DNA of 5,326 bases. Source: Bacteroidales bacterium. Lineage in GTDB: Bacteria; Bacteroidota; Bacteroidia; Bacteroidales; Muribaculaceae. Where the stretch lies: positions 1-5,326 of the forward strand of contig DXYS01000034.1 of assembly GCA_019415705.1 (NCBI GenBank), written 5' to 3'. The notes under the pieces are model-generated. The model had not been told where the DNA came from. It searched no databases and saw only the letters and a list, made by a program, of their open reading frames with translations. Below are positions 1 through 5,326 of the stretch, one piece after another; within the stretch, counting starts at the first letter, position 1; every line of letters begins with the position of its first letter. Made by a program: the position numbers and the translations under genes.

Positions 1-172
1 CAAGCGACTCGGCAGCGCCGTCAGGCTTGCGGATTCGTTCGGCTGTGATGATGGCCGAGACGAGGGCGTGGCAGAGTGAGAGGTTTTCGGGGTCGGCGAG
101 GATTTGGCTGAGAAGTTCGACCGGGATGTGGGCGGTGACGGTTTTCTGTGCTGATTTGCGTGTCTTTTTCAT
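1..172 (-). CDS. Partial hypothetical protein, N-terminal 57 residues, possibly ribbon-helix-helix-like
   Basis: The frame opens at an ATG at 170-172 and stays open to the left edge, so only the N-terminus is present. It begins MKKTRKSAQKTVTAHIPVEL. A basic start is followed by a short alternating stretch (TVTAHIP, residues 11-17), a likely helix (about 18-28), a PENLS turn and a second likely helix (about 33-48). This order resembles the beta-helix-helix layout of CopG/Arc-type DNA-binding proteins, but no diagnostic motif is decisive and the protein continues beyond the edge, so the fold is inference. This frame was chosen over a longer overlapping frame on the same strand because its composition looks like a normal protein, whereas the other is a run of Pro, Arg and His. 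A Bacteroidetes -7 element lies 19 nt upstream of the ATG. The gene is divergent from the secreted-protein gene at 359. Confidence 0.55.
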   Translation of the reverse strand, partial: MKKTRKSAQKTVTAHIPVELLSQILADPENLSLCHALVSAIITAERIRKPDGAAESL

Positions 173-191
173 AGTGCGTTCTTTTTTTGCA

Positions 192-199
192 CAAAGATA
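192..199 (-). promoter_or_regulatory. Bacteroidetes-type -7 element for the leftward gene
   Basis: Read on the minus strand this is TATCTTTG, an exact match to TAnnTTTG, the -7 element of the Bacteroidetes primary sigma factor. It sits 19 nt before the ATG at 170-172, implying a leader of roughly 10-15 nt. No convincing -33 TTG or TTTG is seen at the usual distance; the nearest candidate is TTTA (plus-strand 224-227), 24 nt away. The assignment rests on the -7 match and its position. Confidence 0.5.
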
Positions 200-270
200 G
201 ATACACGCCGATGCCGCGATTCGTAAATTTTGCAGCCTCGTGCGTTTTAACATTTTGTAAAAAGACTTTT

Positions 271-297
271 TTTGTCACGCAAAAGTGTGTAACTTCG
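271..297 (+). promoter_or_regulatory. Probable weak promoter for the secreted-protein gene
   Basis: TAACTTCG at 290-297 matches TAnnTTTG except for one base. TTTG at 271-274 could be the -33 element, but the 15-nt gap is shorter than the roughly 19-21 nt usual in Bacteroides. Transcription would start near 303, giving a leader of about 55 nt before the ATG at 359. The leader holds a possible 5-bp stem (GTCCG at 313-317 with CGGAC at 335-339). The one-base mismatch and short spacing suggest a weak or activator-dependent promoter; that is inference. Confidence 0.4.
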
Positions 298-358
298 CGA
301 TATAGGTGGAATGTCCGTTATGTCGGGCTGAAACCGGACCAATCAAGTTAATTGCCAT

Positions 359-1372
359 ATGAGAAAAATCATTTCCGTTATTGTTTGCTCTATCTTATTG
401 ACAGCCGGCATTTTTTCAATGGATGCGCATGCCGGTCAGACCGATGCCGCCACTGACGACAAAGACTCTACAGTAAATGTAATCGGCTGGTTTTCAAAGA
501 ACGATACTTTGGAGTATTGGATATCTCAGGGGCGATGGAAAATCAACGGTAAGGACACCGTCAAAACGACGGGTGTCGCCTCAAAGGTGCGTCTTGTGGT
601 GACAGACTCGACGGCCGCGGGTTACAAGATGGATTATACTTTTCTGGAGTTTCTCGGCGATAGTGTCGCCGAGTCATCATTTGGCGATTTTCAGAACAGA
701 CTTGTCGAAAAGCTCGGCAAAAAGGTTGTCGGCACGACGATACAGTTTGAGACTGATGAGTATGGCACGATTACCAAATACAATAATCTGGGACAAATCA
801 AAAAACAGGCCAAATCGCTGTTTAAGGATGCGATGAAGGAGTTTCTTGAAATGCCTGAAGTAAAGGGTCTTAAAGATATGGGTCTTGACCTGAAAGATTA
901 TGTGAAGGGTGTTGATACAGATCAATTGGTCGACGGTTATTTAGAGGAGCTGAAATTATTGTTCTTATGTCACGGTCTGACATATGATATCGGCGAATCA
1001 AACAGCCATGAGGATGCCACTGAGACGGCATATGAGAATCATACCTATACGACAGTCTCAACAGATGACGAAAACGGCACATACAGCATATCGACAGAGG
1101 TTGTGAATATTGTCCCTCAGTCTGATATCAAGGCCTTGGTAGGCGGTATAGTGGGCGAACTTAACGACAAAAGCATAGCCGAGAATTTTGAGAAAGAGTT
1201 TGACAAACAAGTCAGAATCGACGCGACGATAAGCTCTTATTTCTCATCTGATTATATGCCTGACGGCTGGCCCTATCGTGTTGTCAAGCAGGAGACGACC
1301 ATGATCGGCGACAGTGGCAAGGTCGCTCAGACCTACATCTATCTTGACTATCTGTCGGTGCATAACAACTGA
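359..1372 (+). CDS. Secreted protein of unknown function, 337 residues
   Basis: I do not recognise this family. The N-terminus is a classic Sec signal peptide: basic MRK, a hydrophobic core (residues 4-20), then AHA before G26, giving probable signal peptidase I cleavage after A25. The early Cys10 is not in a lipobox, so this is not a lipoprotein; the product should be periplasmic or exported. Mature residues 26-35 are acidic and probably flexible. Residues 39-135 look beta-rich and include VIGWFSKNDTLEYWI. An FETDEYGTITKYNN stretch (130-143) leads into a Lys/Glu-rich, probably helical section (144-202), and the C-terminal third (about 225-335) again looks beta-rich. The only mature cysteine is Cys204. 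There are no transmembrane segments after the signal and no catalytic motif that I can name. The FETDEYG-type turn before helices recalls large-scaffold periplasmic beta proteins, but that is weak. The start has no Shine-Dalgarno, as is usual in Bacteroidetes. The gene stands alone, divergent from the left gene and convergent with the GH3 genes, and a hairpin follows its stop. Its middle looks more AT-rich than the GH3 genes. Confidence 0.85.
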   Translation: MRKIISVIVCSILLTAGIFSMDAHAGQTDAATDDKDSTVNVIGWFSKNDTLEYWISQGRWKINGKDTVKTTGVASKVRLVVTDSTAAGYKMDYTFLEFLGDSVAESSFGDFQNRLVEKLGKKVVGTTIQFETDEYGTITKYNNLGQIKKQAKSLFKDAMKEFLEMPEVKGLKDMGLDLKDYVKGVDTDQLVDGYLEELKLLFLCHGLTYDIGESNSHEDATETAYENHTYTTVSTDDENGTYSISTEVVNIVPQSDIKALVGGIVGELNDKSIAENFEKEFDKQVRIDATISSYFSSDYMPDGWPYRVVKQETTMIGDSGKVAQTYIYLDYLSVHNN

Positions 1373-1417
1373 CCGTCATTATGCAGTGCAACTGCTTGCT
1401 TTGAGACTTGTAAATGC

Positions 1418-1452
1418 CGATGGCCAAACAGATCTAATCTATTTGGCCATCG
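1418..1452. terminator. Strong hairpin between convergent genes, likely terminator
   Basis: CGATGGCCAAA (1418-1428) pairs perfectly with TTTGGCCATCG (1442-1452), an 11-bp stem. After one C/A mismatch, an inner AGAT (1430-1433) pairs with ATCT (1437-1440) around a CTA loop. On the plus strand the stem is followed by ATTATTAAATATTT, which is AT-rich rather than a pure T-run. It starts 45 nt after the stop of the secreted-protein gene and most likely ends that transcript. On the minus strand the tail is GCATTTACAAG, so it could also block read-through from the GH3 operon, but less typically. Confidence 0.7.
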
Positions 1453-1463
1453 ATTATTAAATA

Positions 1464-1496
1464 TTTGAGCTGACTTTATATCCTTAGATAACTTTG
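1464..1496 (+). promoter_or_regulatory. Consensus Bacteroidetes promoter facing into the GH3 3' end
   Basis: TTTG at 1464-1467, a 21-nt gap, then TAACTTTG at 1489-1496 match the Bacteroidetes -33/-7 pattern with no mismatch and near-standard spacing. Transcription would start near 1502, 12 nt after the -33/-7 block begins to be cleared of the terminator hairpin, and run antisense into the end of the GH3 gene that stops at 1525. No convincing plus-strand gene follows. It may drive an antisense RNA, or be a chance match in AT-rich spacer. Confidence 0.45.
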
Positions 1497-1506
1497 TCGC
1501 GGGATT

Positions 1507-1524
1507 AATGTCTAAAGAGACATT
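1507..1524 (-). terminator. Small hairpin touching the GH3 stop codon, weak terminator candidate
   Basis: AATGTCT (1507-1513) and AGACATT (1518-1524) form a perfect 7-bp stem with a 4-nt loop, immediately after the TGA at 1525-1527 on the minus strand. The stem is AT-rich and its minus-strand tail is AATCCCG, with no T-run, so intrinsic termination is doubtful. It could instead protect the 3' end of the GH3 mRNA. On the plus strand it would be the first structure of any transcript from the promoter at 1464-1496. Confidence 0.3.
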
Positions 1525-3867
1525 TCATCGTTTGAGCGTGTTAATTTCAGCTTTTGGAGCGAGGATGTCGGAAGCAGGGGTCAGGTTTTCGCTGACTTCG
1601 AGCGGAAGTTCAGAGCGGATATCGCGTGACGAAGCTCCGACAAGCAGGGTGTAGGTTCCGGCATCGCGGCGCCATGCCGATTTGGTGTCGTCAAACGAAG
1701 CAAGGTCGTTGATGTCGAAACTTATGCTGACTGTTTCCGACTGACCGGGCGCAAGTTCTGCCGTTTTGGCAAATCCACGGAGTTCTTTGCGGGGCTTGTT
1801 GCGGTCTTTAGCGTTGGTATCAGCCGCATACAGCTGAACGATTTCCTTGCCGGCCCGATTGCCGGTATTGGTCACTTTGACTTTAACATGTACTTTGTCG
1901 CCTTCCTGCTTCACTTCGGCATTGTCGTATGAGAATGTCGTGTAGCTCAGGCCGTGGCCGAAAGGATATGCGACATTTTTGTCAAAGCTGTCAAAATAAC
2001 GGTAGCCGACATAGATGTCTTCCTCGTAGGGTGTGTAATCGACCAGTTTTTGGTCATATTTCGGACCTTTGTTGCCGATGGTCAGTCCTTTTTGGGGAGT
2101 GATGTCAATGGGGAAATTGGCCGACGACGCATGGTCTTCAAATCTGACGGGGAATGTCATAGTGAGTTTTCCCGAGGGGTTGGCTACGCCGGTGAGTACG
2201 TCGGTCACACTGTTACCGCCTTCCTGTCCGCCTTGCCATGCGCAGAGGATTGCATCGGGTTTGTCGCTCCATGAGGCCGTCTCAACCGCCCCTCCGATAT
2301 TCATAACGACGATGACCGGTTTGCCTACGGCGTGGAACGCACGGCTCACATCGGCTATCATTGCCTTGTTTTCAGCACTGAGGTTGAAGTTTGACGACTC
2401 GCGGTCAGCAAATTCGCCCGATCCGCGGCCTATTGTGATGATGGCTGCATCGTTGGCTTTGGCTTGTGCGGCGAGTTCTGATGCCGGGAAGTTACATTCG
2501 GGAGGCAGAACAACGGGCATGAATGCGGCGAATTTGCCGGTGTCGGCAACCTGTTTGTCGCGCCAATCCTGCACATGGTCGGCATAGGCCTTGCGAAGAT
2601 TGTCGTCGGCTGTGATTCCGGCATTTTTAAGACCGTCGAGCAGAGAGACGGTATATGCGCGGTTAACGTTGCCCGAGCCGGTGCCACCGGGAATGAAATC
2701 ATAAGATGTGCAGCCGTAGAGGGCGACTTTTTTGATTTCAGGCTTGAGCGGAAGGGCGTTTTTGTCGTTTTTGAGCAGAACCATGCCTTCGCCGGCGGCT
2801 GAACGCGTCAGAGCGGCGTGTGCGGCGAGATCCGGTTTATTGGAGAATTCATATCCTTTGAATCGGGGAGTGCGCACAATCATCTCAAGAATACGTCTGA
2901 TATTTTTGTCGATGACGGCTTCGTCGAGCGTTCCGTTCCTTACACCTTCGATTATGGCCTCATATTGTGCGTTGTAACCGGGCTGGAGCATATCGTTGCC
3001 GGCTTTCATCTGAGCCACGACGTCCGAGCCTCCGAACCAGTCGGTCATCACCATGCCTTCGTAGCCCCATTCGTCGCGGAGCAGCTCGGTCAGCAGTTCG
3101 GGATTCTCCGATGTGTAGGTGCCGTTGAGATAATTATATGATGACATCACGGTCCACGGTTTGCTTTCCTTGACGGCGGTTTCGAAACCTTTAAGATAGA
3201 TTTCGCGCAACGCGCGCCGGCTGACCTGCGCGTCATTGGCCATGCGGTTTGTCTCCTGATTGTTGACTGCAAAGTGTTTGATGCTTGTGCCGACACCTTT
3301 GCTCTGTACTCCGCGTACATAGGCGGCCGCAATCTTTCCGCTCACGAGCGGATCTTCAGAATAATATTCGAAATTACGGCCGCAAAGCGGGTTGCGGTGG
3401 ATATTGAGCGCGGGAGCGAGGAGCACGTCTACTCCATATTCGAGCACTTCGTCACCGATTGCTTCACCGACCTGCTCGACCAGTTCGGGATTCCATGTGG
3501 AGGCGAGCATGGTGCCGATGGGGAAATGCGTGCAGTAGTATGTCGTGCTGTCATTATCGCGCGTAGGGGAGATTCGCAGACCGGCAGGTCCGTCTGCGAG
3601 CACTACGGCCGGGATGCCGAGACGCGGGATAGGATATGTGGTACCGGCGGCTCCGGGCACGATCGAGCGTGTTTCTCCGACAACGGCGCTGTCACCGCTG
3701 TCGATGCCTGTCATGCCGGTGCCGACGATAAGATGCGCTTTTTCTTCGAGCGTCATGGCAGCCACGACCTCGTCGATATTGTTCTCGTTGAGTTTAGGGG
3801 TCGAGTTGCAGGAGAGAAGGCCGAGTGCGGCTATGACTCCCGTGCTTATTGATACGATATGTTTCAT
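1525..3867 (-). CDS. GH3 family beta-glucosidase-type lipoprotein, 780 residues
   Basis: This enzyme should release terminal beta-linked sugars, most likely glucose, from oligosaccharides by the retaining GH3 mechanism. A signal peptide ends in the lipobox LLSC, so Cys20 is the probable lipidated residue. The following NSTPK shows no obvious surface-export signal, so a periplasm-facing anchor is the simpler reading. Domains: TIM-like barrel (about 35-335), alpha/beta sandwich (about 355-635) and a C-terminal fibronectin III-like domain (about 650-755). Barrel motifs include ADGPAGLR (91-98), GRNFEYYSEDP (163-173) with Arg164, and KHFAVNNQETNR (197-208). The nucleophile is Asp276 in GMVMTDWFGG. 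The likely acid/base is Glu485 in GSGEFADRE, by resemblance to the SGEGYDR motif of Thermotoga neapolitana Bgl3B; Glu490 is an alternative. PFGHGLSYTTF (635-645) is the usual signature closing domain 2. There is no PA14 insert. Length is normal for the three-domain form. The ATG follows the upstream GH3 stop by 7 nt (CACAGCC), implying one operon. Exact substrate is unknown; beta-xylosidase or dual activity is possible. Confidence 0.93.
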   Translation of the reverse strand: MKHIVSISTGVIAALGLLSCNSTPKLNENNIDEVVAAMTLEEKAHLIVGTGMTGIDSGDSAVVGETRSIVPGAAGTTYPIPRLGIPAVVLADGPAGLRISPTRDNDSTTYYCTHFPIGTMLASTWNPELVEQVGEAIGDEVLEYGVDVLLAPALNIHRNPLCGRNFEYYSEDPLVSGKIAAAYVRGVQSKGVGTSIKHFAVNNQETNRMANDAQVSRRALREIYLKGFETAVKESKPWTVMSSYNYLNGTYTSENPELLTELLRDEWGYEGMVMTDWFGGSDVVAQMKAGNDMLQPGYNAQYEAIIEGVRNGTLDEAVIDKNIRRILEMIVRTPRFKGYEFSNKPDLAAHAALTRSAAGEGMVLLKNDKNALPLKPEIKKVALYGCTSYDFIPGGTGSGNVNRAYTVSLLDGLKNAGITADDNLRKAYADHVQDWRDKQVADTGKFAAFMPVVLPPECNFPASELAAQAKANDAAIITIGRGSGEFADRESSNFNLSAENKAMIADVSRAFHAVGKPVIVVMNIGGAVETASWSDKPDAILCAWQGGQEGGNSVTDVLTGVANPSGKLTMTFPVRFEDHASSANFPIDITPQKGLTIGNKGPKYDQKLVDYTPYEEDIYVGYRYFDSFDKNVAYPFGHGLSYTTFSYDNAEVKQEGDKVHVKVKVTNTGNRAGKEIVQLYAADTNAKDRNKPRKELRGFAKTAELAPGQSETVSISFDINDLASFDDTKSAWRRDAGTYTLLVGASSRDIRSELPLEVSENLTPASDILAPKAEINTLKR

Positions 3868-3874
3868 GGCTGTG

Positions 3875-5326
3875 TTATCTGTTGGGTGTGGTCCAGTTAT
3901 AAGTTTCGGTACATTTTATGTCGGCGGTTTTGTCTCCCATCTGAATCTTGAAATCGCCTTTTTCGAGTATCCACTTGCCGTCGGCGCTGACATAGGCCAG
4001 ATCCGAAGCGGGTATCGTCAGTCTGACGGTCTTGGTCTCTCCCGGTTTCAGGCTGATTTTTTCAAAGGCACGGAGACGGCGGTTGTCGGGCACACATTGT
4101 GAAGCGACGAGGTCGCTCGAATAGAGCATGACAGTCTCCTTGCCCTCGCGGTCGCCCGTATTGGTCACGTCGATAGAGAATGTGAGTTCGTCACCTTTTT
4201 TGAATTCATTGGCCGATGCTTTGAGGTCACCGTAGCTGAACGTCGTATAGCTCATGCCGAATCCGAAAGGCCATTGGCTTGAGACATCGGCGTTGTAATC
4301 GTATGCTCCGGCCATGGTGCCGACTTTCTGAGACGCTTTGTAGTCGTAGGTAGAGAGCGAGTTGACATGGCGCGGATATGTGTATGGCAGACGTCCCGAG
4401 AAGTTCTCGTCGCCGGCGAGGAGGTCGGCGAGAGCGTTGCCACCTTCGTTGCCCGGCAGGAGGATGTCGACGACGGCAGCAGCGAGCGGCTCGACGTCAG
4501 AGATGATGCGTCCGCGTCCGCCGTTAAGGACGAGTACGACCGGTTTGCCGGTTGCGGCGGCGCGGCGCACAAGTTCTTTCTGATTTGCCGAGAGATTGAG
4601 GTCGGGTGTGTTTCCGGGAGTCTCGCAGTAGGAGTTTTCGCCGATACATAGAACGATTACGTCAGCTTTTGCGGCTGCGTCGGGGAGCTTTGCGAAATCG
4701 GGAGTTTTCTCTTTTTCGAATGTCGCGTTTTCGTCATACTCGACTGTCGGTACGAAGATGATGTTGTCTTTGCCGAAACGGTTTTGTAAGGCTTTGACTA
4801 TCGTGTTCTTGTCGGCGAGGTCGCCCGGCTCGAGTTTGCCCTGCCATGTCACGCTCCAGCCTCCGTTGAGCGAGCGCATCGAATTGGAATTCGGTCCGGT
4901 GACAAGTATTTTGCAGCCTTTTTTCAGAGGCAGAATTTTATTGTCGTTTTTAAGGAGCACCATAGACTCAACAGCCGCGCGTCGGGCTGCTGCGTCATGT
5001 TTTTCGGAGGCGAAGTCGGGATAGTCAGCCAGACGTGTCATCGGATTGTCAAACAGGCCGAGGCGGTATTTGAGTCGCAGCACGCGTCGGGTGGCGTCGT
5101 CTATGCGGCTCATGGGCACTGTCCCTTCGTTGACGAGCTCTTTAAGCAGCGTGCAGTAATCCCACTGATAAGGCTCCATTGCCATGTCGATGCCGGCGTT
5201 GATAGCCATGGCGATAGCTTCTTTTTTGTCTTTGGCGACTTTTTCGCGCTGCCAGAGATTGTTGATGTCGGCCCAGTCGGTGACGATCATGCCGTCCCAG
5301 CCGAGTTCGTCCTTGAGCCAGCCGGT
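3875..5326 (-). CDS. Partial GH3 exo-beta-glucosidase, ExoI/ExoP-like, C-terminal 483 residues
   Basis: The frame is open through the right edge, so the Met at 5288-5290 is internal and the true start lies outside. Numbering from the edge, residues 1-95 are the end of the TIM barrel, with the nucleophile Asp17 in GMIVTDW. The alpha/beta sandwich spans about 110-360 and a fibronectin III-like domain about 380-470. The likely acid/base is Glu235 in SYCETPGN, which lines up with the YTETKGD motif holding Glu491 of barley exo-glucanase ExoI. GGWSVTWQG (155-163) matches the ExoI GGWTIEWQG segment; Trp18, next to the nucleophile, and Trp161 correspond to the ExoI Trp286/Trp434 pair that clamps the +1 sugar. 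PFGFGMSYTTF (353-363) closes domain 2. It therefore probably removes single glucose units from beta-glucans or cello- and laminari-oligosaccharides, with relaxed linkage preference. About 270 N-terminal residues, including any signal peptide, are missing from view. It precedes the other GH3 gene in the same operon. Confidence 0.92.
   Translation of the reverse strand, partial: TGWLKDELGWDGMIVTDWADINNLWQREKVAKDKKEAIAMAINAGIDMAMEPYQWDYCTLLKELVNEGTVPMSRIDDATRRVLRLKYRLGLFDNPMTRLADYPDFASEKHDAAARRAAVESMVLLKNDNKILPLKKGCKILVTGPNSNSMRSLNGGWSVTWQGKLEPGDLADKNTIVKALQNRFGKDNIIFVPTVEYDENATFEKEKTPDFAKLPDAAAKADVIVLCIGENSYCETPGNTPDLNLSANQKELVRRAAATGKPVVLVLNGGRGRIISDVEPLAAAVVDILLPGNEGGNALADLLAGDENFSGRLPYTYPRHVNSLSTYDYKASQKVGTMAGAYDYNADVSSQWPFGFGMSYTTFSYGDLKASANEFKKGDELTFSIDVTNTGDREGKETVMLYSSDLVASQCVPDNRRLRAFEKISLKPGETKTVRLTIPASDLAYVSADGKWILEKGDFKIQMGDKTADIKCTETYNWTTPNR

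Noticed and set aside
21..278. Minus-strand frame of 85 codons across the left gene and its promoter
   Set aside because: Its second half is a Pro/Arg/His-rich out-of-frame reading of the better 1-172 gene, and it would read through that gene's promoter.
677..1082. Minus-strand open frames opposite the secreted-protein gene
   Set aside because: They overlap a gene with a convincing signal peptide and have no domain or promoter of their own.
1508..1654. 48-codon plus-strand frame just after the antisense promoter
   Set aside because: It would be almost leaderless and lies antisense to the GH3 3' end; its composition is that of a shadow. The promoter, if active, more likely makes an RNA.
2069..2587. 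Plus-strand open frame of 172 codons inside the GH3 gene
   Set aside because: It is antisense to the alpha/beta sandwich domain, with atypical composition and no promoter or motif.
1525..3867. PA14 insertion in the lipoprotein GH3, as in yeast BglI-type enzymes
   Set aside because: The region between residues 400 and 480 is only a short linker-like insert, too small for a PA14 domain.
3274..4102. Long plus-strand open frames (192 and 185 codons) opposite the GH3 genes
   Set aside because: They are antisense to strongly conserved GH3 coding sequence, have no recognisable domains, and are expected shadows of GC-rich codons.
5288..5290. ATG as the start of the upstream GH3 gene
   Set aside because: The frame stays open to the edge with conserved GH3 sequence (TGWLKDELGWDG) before it, so this Met is internal.
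1..5326. CRISPR array, tRNA, rRNA, insertion sequence or SusC/SusD pair
   Set aside because: No spaced repeats, cloverleaf, transposase frame, terminal inverted repeats or SusCD-like coding sequence was seen.

Overview
The window looks like a chromosomal segment from a Bacteroidales bacterium, perhaps Muribaculaceae-like. The evidence is several Bacteroidetes-type -7 elements (TAnnTTTG) between genes, gene starts with no Shine-Dalgarno sequence, two periplasmic-type family 3 glycoside hydrolases (GH3) in tandem, and one of them carrying a lipoprotein signal. Genus and species cannot be set from the sequence alone.

Layout, left to right. (1) Positions 1-172, minus strand: the first 57 codons of a gene running off the left edge, possibly a small ribbon-helix-helix-like DNA-binding protein. 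(2) Positions 173-358: a divergent intergenic region with a good -7 element facing left and a weaker one facing right. (3) Positions 359-1372, plus strand: a 337-residue secreted protein with a clear Sec signal peptide and no family I recognise; its base composition looks more AT-rich than the flanks. (4) Positions 1373-1524: a convergent junction with a strong 11-bp stem hairpin (likely terminator), a consensus promoter facing right into the 3' end of the next gene, and a small hairpin touching that gene's stop codon. (5) Positions 1525-3867, minus strand: a complete GH3 lipoprotein, probably a beta-glucosidase. (6) Positions 3875-5326, minus strand: a second, clearly different GH3 enzyme of the barley ExoI/ExoP type. 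It runs off the right edge and lacks about its first 270 residues.

The two GH3 genes are separated by 7 nt, so they are very probably co-transcribed, with the operon promoter beyond the right edge. They belong to different GH3 branches, each with its own acid/base motif, which suggests complementary exo-hydrolysis of beta-linked gluco-oligosaccharides in the periplasm. No SusC/SusD pair or sensor is visible, so membership of a polysaccharide utilisation locus is inference. I see no mobile element, CRISPR array, tRNA, rRNA or clear novel system. The least explained items are the secreted orphan protein and the antisense-facing promoter.
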